Below, one piece after another: positions 1 through 7,900 of a stretch of DNA of 36,162 nt. The DNA comes from Phycisphaerae bacterium (lineage in GTDB: Bacteria; Planctomycetota; Phycisphaerae; UBA1845). The translations under genes and the position numbers were made by a program. The notes beneath the pieces are model-generated. The model had not been told where the DNA came from. It did not search any database and saw only the letters and a list, made by a program, of their open reading frames with translations. The stretch lies in assembly GCA_016929015.1 (NCBI GenBank), contig JAFGJQ010000354.1, forward strand, positions 1 to 36,162, in the 5' to 3' direction. Each line of letters starts with the position of its first letter. Position 1 is the first letter of the stretch.

Positions 1-40
1 AGAATGGACGCTGCGCGAGAGCAGTGACATCGGGGGACGG

Positions 41-231
41 GCGGAACATGGCCGAGGGTGGGGGCTATGGGGATGGATCCCGGCGGAAGGAATTGCGAAT
101 CGCGAATTACGAATTGCGAATGCCGGCGCGGAGCGGGATCGCAGCGGGGGGTACAGGCGGAACATGCCCGAGGCTGAAGCCTACGAGCATGGCACCCGGC
201 CGAGGCTGAAGCGTATGAACGTGGCACCCGG
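41..231. repeat. Degenerate palindromic intergenic repeats
   Basis: This stretch before the sugar operon holds no convincing gene. It contains a palindromic unit at 163-191 (ATGCCCG, GGCT, AGCC, then an imperfect CGAGCAT), a second truncated unit at about 200-231 sharing CCGAGGCTGAAG, and a more degenerate copy near 41-78 that also begins CGGAACATG. At 90-122 there is a short tandem of GCGAAT/ACGAATT words. The same family recurs at 6870-6934 after the last gene of the operon. Such units are typical of dispersed repeats in non-coding DNA. A role as terminator or RNA hairpin is inference. Confidence 0.6.
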
Positions 232-270
232 CACCCGTGCGGTCGAGAAGGGATTCCTGGCCGAGCGGTT

Positions 271-300
271 TTGCTTTTTGCTTTGGTCTTCCGTTACACT
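271..300 (+). promoter_or_regulatory. Promoter of sugar operon
   Basis: A -35-like TTGCTT (271-276) is followed after 18 bp by TACACT (295-300). The predicted RNA start near 307 lies before a strong Shine-Dalgarno GGGAGG (316-321) and a GTG at 328. This places transcription downstream of the longer open frame that begins at 271 and so supports the GTG start. Confidence 0.5.
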
Positions 301-327
301 TCTGCAGTCTGTTACGGGAGGTTACGC

Positions 328-1689
328 GTGTTTCGTCGACTGTGGGATGCCATGGAGGATTTTCCGCCCGGCCGGGTGCCGCTGCTGCTGATCGTGTTTG
401 CGATCGTGTCCGGCGGCGTGGTGGCGGTGCGCAGCGCGATCCATCGCGAGCCGAAGCTGACGATCTGGACGTTCACCCACATTTCGGCCGAGGAATTCAA
501 AGGGCGGCTGAAGGACCACCCGGACCGTAGCGAGATCAAGCTCGAGAACCTCGGCAACGCGATGTTCGATCGTCTGTCGCTGGCGGTCATGACGCAGAAG
601 GAGCTTCCGGACCTGGTCGAGATCGAGCAGACGTTTGCCGGGCAGTTCCTGCGCGGGCCGGTGGAGAACGCTCCGTTCGTTGACTTGACCGATCGCATCC
701 ATGGTGAGGGCTGGGACAAGAAGTGCGTCTACGCCCGGCTTGCCCGGTATTCTCACGGCAACCGCATCTACGGCATTCCGCACGACCTGCACCCGATGGT
801 GCTGGTCTATCGCCCGGACGTGCTGGAATCGCTGGGTCTGAGCCCGGAGCAGTTGGCCACCTGGGATGACTGGATTCGTGCATCCGACAAGCTTTACCAC
901 CCCGGCGCCATGGGCACGGAGGAATGGCGGCGCGGGATCGTGCTATCGACCATCGAGGGGTTTGACTATCTCTCCCTGCTCTGGCAGCGAGGGGGGGACA
1001 TCTTTGACGCGGACGGTCAGGTGATCATCGACAGTCCGCTGGCCGTTGACACGCTGGAGTTCTATCGGTCGCTGTTCGAGGGCGAGCACCCGGTGGCGGG
1101 TGCGCGGCTCAGCAGTTGGTCGGAGGACTACGCGGCGCTGTCGCGCGGTCAGTTCGTGGCGTATCCGGCCCCGGACTGGATGCTTGCGGGCATGCAAATG
1201 GAGGCCAAAACGCTTCTGGAGGGCAAGGTTCGCTGTATGCCGCTGCCGGCCTGGGAGCCCGGTGGGCGGCGGACCAGCACGTCCGGCGGAACGGCCATGT
1301 TCATACCCAAGGGCTGCGCGGACGAGGACCGGGCGTGGGCGCTGGCCAAGTTTCTGTATTTCGATCGCGACTCTCTGATCGAGCGGTTTCGGCGGCAGAC
1401 CATCGTGCCGGCGCTGCACACGGTGTACGACGATCCCGTGTTTGACGAGGAGGTTGCGTTCTTCCAGGGCCAGAAGGTGGGCCGCTTGCTGACCGAGCTG
1501 GCGATGGAGGTCCCGCCGGTCCAGGGTTCGCCGTACATCTCCGAGGCGTACAATCGGCTGAACGCCGTGTTTTCCGACGTGATGGCCGGCCGGCTGGCGC
1601 CGGAGGCCGCGTTGAAGGACGTGGCCCGCCGGCTGCGCGAGACGATCGCCCGCGATCAGAGAGCGGTGGAGCGGGTGGGCGGGCGGTAA
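328..1689 (+). CDS. Sugar ABC transporter solute-binding protein, membrane anchored
   Basis: 453 residues, family 1 extracellular solute-binding protein (MalE/UgpB type), which captures a sugar outside the membrane and delivers it to the two permeases encoded next. The GTG start is chosen because GGGAGG lies 6 bp upstream and the promoter overlaps the longer frame. The N-terminus is odd: about 15 residues including acidic ones, then one hydrophobic segment (about 16-34), with no lipobox Cys, so it looks like an uncleaved anchor rather than a lipoprotein signal. The body has the expected two-lobe pattern, with segments such as YGIPHDLHPMVLVYRPDVL and the hinge-type GGTAMFIPKG near residue 320. 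Ligand unknown; the downstream glycosidases point to an oligosaccharide. Confidence 0.88.
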   Translation: MFRRLWDAMEDFPPGRVPLLLIVFAIVSGGVVAVRSAIHREPKLTIWTFTHISAEEFKGRLKDHPDRSEIKLENLGNAMFDRLSLAVMTQKELPDLVEIEQTFAGQFLRGPVENAPFVDLTDRIHGEGWDKKCVYARLARYSHGNRIYGIPHDLHPMVLVYRPDVLESLGLSPEQLATWDDWIRASDKLYHPGAMGTEEWRRGIVLSTIEGFDYLSLLWQRGGDIFDADGQVIIDSPLAVDTLEFYRSLFEGEHPVAGARLSSWSEDYAALSRGQFVAYPAPDWMLAGMQMEAKTLLEGKVRCMPLPAWEPGGRRTSTSGGTAMFIPKGCADEDRAWALAKFLYFDRDSLIERFRRQTIVPALHTVYDDPVFDEEVAFFQGQKVGRLLTELAMEVPPVQGSPYISEAYNRLNAVFSDVMAGRLAPEAALKDVARRLRETIARDQRAVERVGGR

Positions 1690-1812
1690 GCCGGAACATG
1701 CCTTTTCCCTTGGAGTGGTCCGACCGTTTCGCACGTGCCAAGCGGGGCCGGCTGTGACCGGAATCGGTCATCCGATTCTCGCAAGTGTTTGCTCTGCGGC
1801 GTGTTGTTCGTG

Positions 1813-1841
1813 TTGAACCGCTGCCCCCAAGCGGCTATCTT
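1813..1841 (+). promoter_or_regulatory. Possible internal promoter before permease genes
   Basis: The 203-bp gap after the binding-protein gene contains TTGAAC (1813-1818), a 17-bp spacer and TATCTT (1836-1841). A short inverted repeat (CCGCT at 1818-1822, AGCGG at 1830-1834) sits inside the spacer and could be an operator. Separate control would allow different levels of binding protein and permease. Prediction from hexamers only. Confidence 0.3.
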
Positions 1842-1892
1842 CCGTGCGGATACTGAAGGCACCGTTGTCCCCGTGAGCAGCCGCAGCGCATC

Positions 1893-2777
1893 ATGGCCCG
1901 ATCGACGAGTCCGGAACGAGCAGGCGTTTCCCCCTGGCTGTTCCTGTTTCCGTTTCTGGCCATCTTCCTGACGTTTACCGTGTATCCGTTGTTCGCATCC
2001 GTGCATCTGTCGCTGCGACAGCGCGTGGGGACGGCCATCGACGTTTACGTGGGGGCCCGGAACTTTGCCGGGCTGGTCGGCGACCGCGTGTTCTGGGCGT
2101 CGATGGGGCGGACGGCGTATTTCGCCGTTCTGTCGCTGCTGGTGCAGTTGCCCGTGGCGCTGGGCCTGGCTTTGCTGGTGCATCAGAAGAAGCTCATCGG
2201 GCGAGGGTTTTTCCGAACGGTCTTCTTTCTGCCCGTGCTGGTAGGGGCGGCCTTCATCGGGGTGAGCTTCGTACGCATCTACGGCGTGCAGTACGGCAGC
2301 CTGAACGCGGTGCTGGGCTTGTTCGGCATCCCGGCGGTTGACTGGCTGCGCGATCCGAAGTGGGTGATGAATACGCTGGTGCTGACCGGCGTTTGGATGT
2401 TCGCCGGGTTCAACATGGTGTACTTTCTGGCGGGGCTGCAGGGGATTCCCACGGAGTTGTACGAGGCCGCCACCATCGACGGGGCGAACACGTGGCAGAA
2501 GTTCCGCGCGGTGACGATGCCGGGCATCTGGCCCATCGCCGCGTTTTTGATCACGGCGTCCACCATCGGCTCTTTCGGGCTGTTTGACCTGCCGTGGATA
2601 CTGTGCCAGCGGGGCGGGCCGGGCCAGGCGAGCACGACGGTGATGGTGTACCTGTACGAGCGCGGTTTCGTGTCCGGCGACCTGGGCTACGCGGCCGCCA
2701 TCGGCTGGATGGTCACGGTCATTCTGCTGGTGGTTGCGCTGGTGCAACTCAAGGTGTCGCGGGCTTGGAGTGACTGA
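1893..2777 (+). CDS. Sugar ABC transporter permease, MalF/UgpA type
   Basis: 294 residues, inner-membrane subunit of a carbohydrate ABC importer (binding-protein-dependent transport family). About six hydrophobic helices are visible, the first at roughly residues 14-34. The cytoplasmic EAA loop that docks the ATPase is present near residues 190-212 (YEAATIDGANTWQKF followed by MPGI). No clear Shine-Dalgarno precedes the ATG. The length is short for MalF and fits the UgpA/LacF group without the large periplasmic loop. It pairs with the permease that begins 8 bp after its stop codon. Substrate is not readable from sequence. Confidence 0.93.
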   Translation: MARSTSPERAGVSPWLFLFPFLAIFLTFTVYPLFASVHLSLRQRVGTAIDVYVGARNFAGLVGDRVFWASMGRTAYFAVLSLLVQLPVALGLALLVHQKKLIGRGFFRTVFFLPVLVGAAFIGVSFVRIYGVQYGSLNAVLGLFGIPAVDWLRDPKWVMNTLVLTGVWMFAGFNMVYFLAGLQGIPTELYEAATIDGANTWQKFRAVTMPGIWPIAAFLITASTIGSFGLFDLPWILCQRGGPGQASTTVMVYLYERGFVSGDLGYAAAIGWMVTVILLVVALVQLKVSRAWSD

Positions 2778-2785
2778 CGGGAGCA

Positions 2786-3616
2786 ATGGCAGCCATGCGA
2801 GCCGGTCGTCTGGTCATTTACGTGCTGCTGGCGGTCACGACGTTCTTCTCGTTGGGGCCGTTTTTGTGGATGGTGTCCGGCTCATTCAAGACGCAGGACG
2901 AGATCAACCAGCCGGGCGGCGGGCCGCTGAGGCCCAAACACCCCACCACGGACAACTACGAAATCCTGTTCGAGCGGGTGTCCTTCGGCGGGTACCTGGT
3001 GAACACGGTATACGTGGCCAGTGTCACGGCGTTGTTGACCACGCTCGTCAGTGCCATGGGCGGCTACGCCCTGGCGAAGTACGCGTTCCGGGGCAAGAGC
3101 CTGGTGACGGGGGTCGTGCTGGGCACGATGCTGCTGCCGCCGGTTGTGCTGCTGGCGCCGTTGTTCAGACTGGTGCATGCGCTGAATCTGATCGACTCCT
3201 TCTGGGGGCTGATTCTGCCGGGGGCGGCGAGCGGGTTCGGCGTGCTGATTATGCGGCAGTACCTGCGGTCGGTGCCCAACGACCTGATCGACGCGGGCCG
3301 GCTGGACGGGGCGGGCGAGTGGCGCATCTTCTGGTCGGTGATTCTGCCGTTGATCCGGCCGATCAGCAGCGCGCTGCTCATCTTCACGTTCCTGGGGAGC
3401 TGGAATGCGTATCTGTGGCCGATGATCGTTCTGCGAGACGAGCGGAACTATCTGCTGACCGTGGCCGTCACAAACGTGGTCGCTTCGATTCACCAGCAGG
3501 AGTACGGCGTGATTCTGGCCGGCACGCTCATCAGCATTGCGCCGATCATTCTGCTGTTTATGGCGCTGCAGCGAGAGTTCATCAGCGGTCTGACCCTTGG
3601 AGCGGTGAAGCAATGA
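2786..3616 (+). CDS. Sugar ABC transporter permease, MalG/UgpE type
   Basis: 276 residues, second permease of the importer, with about six transmembrane helices. The EAA-type loop reads LIDAGRLDGAGEWRIFW, followed by a conserved ILPLIRP, near residues 170-195, in place of the canonical EAA start. A GGGAG lies 5 bp before the ATG and the gap to the previous gene is 8 bp, so translation is probably coupled. No ATP-binding subunit follows. Many Gram-positive and planctomycete sugar importers rely on a shared MsmK/UgpC-like ATPase encoded elsewhere, which I infer here. Confidence 0.93.
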   Translation: MAAMRAGRLVIYVLLAVTTFFSLGPFLWMVSGSFKTQDEINQPGGGPLRPKHPTTDNYEILFERVSFGGYLVNTVYVASVTALLTTLVSAMGGYALAKYAFRGKSLVTGVVLGTMLLPPVVLLAPLFRLVHALNLIDSFWGLILPGAASGFGVLIMRQYLRSVPNDLIDAGRLDGAGEWRIFWSVILPLIRPISSALLIFTFLGSWNAYLWPMIVLRDERNYLLTVAVTNVVASIHQQEYGVILAGTLISIAPIILLFMALQREFISGLTLGAVKQ

Positions 3617-3644
3617 GGGGCTCGATCGTACGCCGCAAGATGTG

Positions 3645-3662
3645 GGTCCGCCCCGGCGGACC
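3645..3662 (+). other. Intercistronic hairpin
   Basis: A perfect 8-bp inverted repeat (GGTCCGCC, 2-nt loop, GGCGGACC) lies in the 76-bp gap between the second permease and the DUF2961 gene. There is no T-run after it, so it is more likely an RNA-stabilising or partial-termination hairpin that sets the ratio of transporter to enzyme mRNA than a full terminator. Confidence 0.45.
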
Positions 3663-3692
3663 GTTCAATAAGCCACTGACCTGGAGACTGCC

Positions 3693-4745
3693 ATGACCGT
3701 CCGAGCCCGATCCATCACAACCTGTTTGGCCTTCGTGTTTCTGCTGTCGGCCGGATGCCAGGAAACGGCTCGTCCGTCGATCCCGATCGGCCTTCTCGAC
3801 GGGCTGCCCCTGCTCACGAACGACCAGCCACAGCGTGCGCGAAACGTGGTTGACATCCCGCCCGGGACGGTGGTGGAGCTTGCAGACCTGAAAGGCCCCG
3901 GCGTGATCCGGCACATCTGGATCACCGCTCGGGAGGGCGGCGACCGGCTCTATAAGGACCTGGTGCTCCGGATGTACTGGGACGACGAGACCAGCCCCAG
4001 TGTGGAGGTCCCACTGGGTGATTTCTTCACGGTCGGCTGGGGCGAAGAGCGTGACGTCAGCAGCCTGGTCGCGGAGATGATTCCGGCCATTCTGCCGAAC
4101 CACGCGGCGCTGAACTGCTGGTGGCCGATGCCGTTCGAGACCGCTCGCATCGAGATTGAACACCAGGGCAGTGAGCCCGTGCAATTGTTCTTCTGGATCA
4201 TCAACTGGGAGAGAGTGGCTGCGCTGCCGGCGGACTGCGGTCGGTTTCACGCCCAGTGGAACCGGCAGAACCCCGTGCCCCGCGGCGGGCCTTACGTCAT
4301 TCTGGAGGCCGAGGGGCGCGGCCGGTACGCCGGCACGATCATGAACTACCATCTGCTGGAGCCGGGCTCCTGGGTGGAGGGTGGCGAGCTGATCTACATC
4401 GACGGCGACGAGCATCCGACGTTGGAAGGCACCGGGGCCGAGGATTACATGGGCCTGGCGTGGGGTTTTCGGCCGGATCACAAGCTGCTGTTTCACGGCA
4501 GCAGTTTCGGGCCGGTGGGGGATCGGATGAGTGCGTATCGGTTCCATGTCCTGGACCCGATCCGGTTTGATCGGAGCATTCGGGTGGTCATGCGTTGCCA
4601 CGGCTGGGACGTGCAGGACCGGTCGGATGACTACTCGTCCGTCGCCCTGTGGTATCAGGCCGAACCGCATCGCCCGTTCCCGAAGCTGCCGGCCCCGGAG
4701 GACCGGGTGCCGCCGGATCTGGGTCCCCCCGTGCGGGCGCAGTGA
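3693..4745 (+). CDS. DUF2961/GH172 family lipoprotein glycosidase
   Basis: 350 residues with a lipoprotein signal (hydrophobic stretch then LSAGC, Cys22), so probably anchored outside the inner or to the outer membrane. The body matches the DUF2961 family, now GH172, whose studied members act on fructofuranose or D-arabinofuranose linkages. Family hallmarks are GPGVIRHIWIT (about 69-79), PSVEVPLGDFF (about 102-112) and GTGAEDYMGLAWG (about 247-259). Two glutamates 21 residues apart, Glu229 in WVEGGEL and Glu250 in GAEDY, match the spacing I recall for the catalytic pair of the founding GH172 enzyme; this assignment is by motif only. Position in the operon suggests it trims a furanose-containing glycan before uptake. 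GGAG precedes the start. Confidence 0.85.
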   Translation: MTVRARSITTCLAFVFLLSAGCQETARPSIPIGLLDGLPLLTNDQPQRARNVVDIPPGTVVELADLKGPGVIRHIWITAREGGDRLYKDLVLRMYWDDETSPSVEVPLGDFFTVGWGEERDVSSLVAEMIPAILPNHAALNCWWPMPFETARIEIEHQGSEPVQLFFWIINWERVAALPADCGRFHAQWNRQNPVPRGGPYVILEAEGRGRYAGTIMNYHLLEPGSWVEGGELIYIDGDEHPTLEGTGAEDYMGLAWGFRPDHKLLFHGSSFGPVGDRMSAYRFHVLDPIRFDRSIRVVMRCHGWDVQDRSDDYSSVALWYQAEPHRPFPKLPAPEDRVPPDLGPPVRAQ

Positions 4746-4786
4746 GTTCATGTAGCGCAACCCGCAAGGAAGAGGAAAGCCGTCGT

Positions 4787-6826
4787 ATGTCCATGCCCTG
4801 GTCCATTTCGATCGAGCAGAGCGGGCCGAACACCGCTCGCGTCGTGTTCTGTCCGACCGGCGTCTCCGCCGGCCCCACATTCGCGGTTCGCGAGCCGCGG
4901 TTTGAGCCCGTGCCGATTCCTGACACCGGCGCGGTGACCGTCTGCGAGGGGCGCGTGCAGGTGTGCGTGCGGCCCGATGGCCGGTTCCCACACGCGGACA
5001 ACCTGAGGATCGAATGGACGTCTCGCGGACAGAAGCGGACCTGGCGGCCGGGCGAGCTGGACCATGAGAACCTCGGCGCGGCGTTCTTTGCGCTGGACAA
5101 TCTGTGGCGTGACTATGTGCCGGCCGGCGTGCGTCCGGCCGATCCCATGGTGGGGTACGATGACCACATCTGGAACACCGCGGTGCTGACGGCGGCCATC
5201 GAGAAGGCGTACAAGGGCATCCACGGCAAATACCCGGAAACCGAGGAACGGAACACAGACGTCCGTCGCCTTGTGACGGGCAGGCCGCCGCTGTTGTTTC
5301 CGGATTGGCCGGCGGAGGTTTGCAAGGCGTACGACATCGTTCGTCGCAGTCCGCCGGGATTGCTGACACGGTCGGGCCTAAGCCTTTTCCGCGACGGCAC
5401 GCCGCCGTGGGATGCGCAGGCGGAATGGATCGGGGCGATTCCGGATCCACAGCCGTTTGTCCTGTATCTCGTGTACCACGATTGCGATTGGCGTTTGGCC
5501 GTTCGGGAACTGACGGGGCTGCTGGGGCCGATCCCGCGGATTCCATCGTCGCTGCTCGGCGTGTGGTACTCGAACTACGCTCCTTTTGGCGCCGCGGATT
5601 TGCAGAAAATCGTCGCCGGCTTTGCGGAACACGACCTGCCGCTGGACACAATCAGCGTGGACATGGACTGGCACGACGGGGGCTGGTACGGGTACGGATG
5701 GAATCCCGAGTTGTTTCCCGATCCCGACGCATTTGCCGCGTGGCTTCGCCGGGAGAACCTGAAGGCCACGTTTAACATTCACCCGCTGTACGTCCCGGCC
5801 ACCGAGCCGCGGCTGGAGGAGTTCAAGCAGGCCGCCGGCCACTCCGGTGAGGTGTTCGGCGAGGCCGGCGACTGGCATCCGTTCCAGGCGAACACGCTGA
5901 AGATTGACATCGAGAATCCGCGGCACGTCCAGGCGTACCTGGAGCTGCACGGCCGCGCGGAAGACGCCGGCTGCGACTTCTGGTGGATCGACGGGAGCGT
6001 GCTGCGGCCGGACGGTCGCGACGACAGTTCGTGGCTGAACCATGTGTACCGATCGCACCTTGCCAATCGCACCGGTCACACGCCCATCGTGCTGGCCCGC
6101 GCGGGCGGGCTGGGCGGCCATCGCGACGTGATCCTCTTCACCGGTGATGCGTGTTCGCAGTGGGAGGTCCTGGCGTTTGAGGTGGAGGCGTCGATTCGGG
6201 CGGCCGGCGGCCTGATCGCGTATGTCTCGCACGACATCGGCGGTTTCTGGCACGATACGAAAGACCGGCCGACGAACCAGCCGCCCGACCACCTGTATGC
6301 CCGCTGGCTGCAGTTCGGCTGCCTGAGCCCGATCATGCGTTTGCACAGTTTCAACGGGGTGCGCGAGCCCTGGCGGTTCGCACCGGACACGCTGCGCGTC
6401 ACGCGGCGATTCATGCAGCTTCGCATGAGGCTCATGCCGTATCTGGACCGCTTGGTTGACGAGGCCCACGAAACCGGCCTGCCCCCGCTTCGCCCGATGT
6501 GGTTCGAGTTCGATTCGGACGAAGCGTACGAATGCACGGGCCAATACATGCTGGGTGAGTGTCTGCTGGTGGCACCGGTCACACGGGAAGATGCGAAGGT
6601 CCGCTACTGGTTGCCCCCGGGCGCGTGGCATGACGCGTTTGCGAACCGCACGCTCACCGGCCCGACGTGGGTGGACGAGAAGGTTCCTGTGCAACTGATG
6701 CCGTTGTGGCTCAAGGACGGTGCGAGCCTGGACCTGGCGAGGCCCATGCGCAAGGTGAGAAGCGTGATGCTCGGCTTGCGGGAGACCGTCTGCGGCCCCG
6801 GATGGGCAGTGCGTTCGATTCAATAG
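4787..6826 (+). CDS. Glycoside hydrolase family 31 enzyme
   Basis: 679 residues, retaining alpha-glycosidase of GH31 (alpha-glucosidase/alpha-xylosidase group). A longer frame exists upstream, but it overlaps the previous gene. The ATG at 4787 has AAGGAAGAGGA before it and starts a plausible soluble protein. No signal peptide is seen, so it is probably cytoplasmic and acts on imported sugar. Key landmarks are TISVDMDWHDGGWYG near residue 290, the nucleophile region FWWIDGS with Asp402 (most GH31 enzymes read WIDMNE, so the residues after the Asp differ), and the acid/base region FTGDACSQWE with Asp454. The C-terminal beta domain is visible to about residue 675. Substrate cannot be assigned; the altered nucleophile loop hints at an uncommon specificity. 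Confidence 0.92.
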   Translation: MSMPWSISIEQSGPNTARVVFCPTGVSAGPTFAVREPRFEPVPIPDTGAVTVCEGRVQVCVRPDGRFPHADNLRIEWTSRGQKRTWRPGELDHENLGAAFFALDNLWRDYVPAGVRPADPMVGYDDHIWNTAVLTAAIEKAYKGIHGKYPETEERNTDVRRLVTGRPPLLFPDWPAEVCKAYDIVRRSPPGLLTRSGLSLFRDGTPPWDAQAEWIGAIPDPQPFVLYLVYHDCDWRLAVRELTGLLGPIPRIPSSLLGVWYSNYAPFGAADLQKIVAGFAEHDLPLDTISVDMDWHDGGWYGYGWNPELFPDPDAFAAWLRRENLKATFNIHPLYVPATEPRLEEFKQAAGHSGEVFGEAGDWHPFQANTLKIDIENPRHVQAYLELHGRAEDAGCDFWWIDGSVLRPDGRDDSSWLNHVYRSHLANRTGHTPIVLARAGGLGGHRDVILFTGDACSQWEVLAFEVEASIRAAGGLIAYVSHDIGGFWHDTKDRPTNQPPDHLYARWLQFGCLSPIMRLHSFNGVREPWRFAPDTLRVTRRFMQLRMRLMPYLDRLVDEAHETGLPPLRPMWFEFDSDEAYECTGQYMLGECLLVAPVTREDAKVRYWLPPGAWHDAFANRTLTGPTWVDEKVPVQLMPLWLKDGASLDLARPMRKVRSVMLGLRETVCGPGWAVRSIQ

Positions 6827-6869
6827 GTCGCGCCCGTGGGGTCGAGAACGGAATCTCTGCCCAGCGAAA

Positions 6870-6934
6870 CATGCCCGAGGCTGAAGCCTACGGGCATGGC
6901 ACTCGACCCGAGGCTGAAGACTACGGGCACCCGG
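6870..6934. repeat. Palindromic repeat pair, possible bidirectional terminator
   Basis: Unit 1 (6870-6898) folds almost perfectly: CATGCCCG pairs with CGGGCATG and GGCT with AGCC around a 2-nt loop. Unit 2 (about 6907-6934) repeats CCCGAGGCTGAAG and CTACGGGCACCCGG. The pair sits between two convergent genes (GH31 ending at 6826, GNAT ending at 6947), a usual place for a two-way terminator, although no T-tract follows. It is the same family as at 163-231 upstream of the operon. Confidence 0.6.
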
Positions 6935-6946
6935 CCGGTCTTGTCC

Positions 6947-7897
6947 TCACGCGCCGGGCATGTCCTTGCGCATGACGGAGAACCGCCGGATGACCGAAAG
7001 CCCGAATCGCTCGAAGAACCGGCGAGACTGATCATCCGCCCAGTCCATGGAGACATACCGGCCATCCGCCTCGCGGATGCGGCGCAGCGACTCTACGAAC
7101 AGCTTTGCCCCGATCTGCTGATTCCGATCCGCTTCGGTCACACCGAACGGACCGAAGTGCTCGCCGGTCCACTGGCAGTATCCAACGATGATACCCTGCC
7201 GGCGGGCGATGAGCATCTCGTGCAACTCTCCGCGCTGGAGCTTCTCGCGGGCTGATGCGTTCCACCCGACCGGCCAGACCGCCGCCAGGTACGCGCGCAG
7301 GTCATGCACGCACTCCGGCGCCACCGGTTCGATGTCCACGGCGGGACCGCTCGCCCACGCCGCGGCCCGCGCCGCCTCCGCGTCAAAGTCGATGACGTCG
7401 CGGGCCATCGCGTACACCGTCCGGTCCAGCACAAACCCGAACCGCGCGAACAACTCTCGAACGCCCGGATACGCATCATCATCGATTCCCGGCGTCAGGG
7501 CGCCCGGTGCGGAAAGCGGCGTCCCGCAGACCCAGATCCGCCTGCGCTTGTGCCGCCGGAAGAAGTCCAACGCCGTGTCCAGCAGGGCCACACCCACGCC
7601 GGCCCGACGACAGCCCGGATCGACGGCCAGAACCGGAATCCAGCCTTCGTTCCGTTCCACGCCCGGCCCATCGTCCGGGCACCGCCGCACCACCGCGCGG
7701 CAGAAGCCCACCGGCTCCGTGCCGCGCAACGCCGCGAAGAACCCCGAGTCCGGCCCCGGCCGGTAGTCCGGATCGGCCAGAATGAAGCGGGCGAATCGCA
7801 TGGCGTCGATCGGGTCGCGCTTCATCGTGCGGTTCCAGACTCGCAGCACGCCCGCCAGGTCGCCGCCTTCCATCGCGCGGATGTGAATGTCACCCAT
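6947..7897 (-). CDS. Tandem GNAT-domain acetyltransferase
   Basis: 316 residues, cytoplasmic. The N-terminal half is a GNAT fold with an acetyl-CoA binding motif A readable as VDPGCRRAGVGVALLDTAL (about residues 91-109; the core RRAGVG fits R/Q-x-x-G-x-G/A). The C-terminal half repeats the fold, but its motif A (RNQQIGAKLF, about 261-270) is degenerate, as in other double-GNAT proteins where one domain is structural. The acceptor substrate is unknown. It starts 3 bp after the stop of the upstream lipoprotein gene, so the two form an operon. Confidence 0.82.
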   Translation of the reverse strand: MGDIHIRAMEGGDLAGVLRVWNRTMKRDPIDAMRFARFILADPDYRPGPDSGFFAALRGTEPVGFCRAVVRRCPDDGPGVERNEGWIPVLAVDPGCRRAGVGVALLDTALDFFRRHKRRRIWVCGTPLSAPGALTPGIDDDAYPGVRELFARFGFVLDRTVYAMARDVIDFDAEAARAAAWASGPAVDIEPVAPECVHDLRAYLAAVWPVGWNASAREKLQRGELHEMLIARRQGIIVGYCQWTGEHFGPFGVTEADRNQQIGAKLFVESLRRIREADGRYVSMDWADDQSRRFFERFGLSVIRRFSVMRKDMPGA

Positions 7898-7900
7898 TGG

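Noticed and set aside
3582-5651. 689-codon minus-strand open frame opposite the sugar enzymes
   Set aside because: Arg/Pro-rich product typical of GC-rich antisense frames; the plus strand encodes recognisable GH172 and GH31 proteins.
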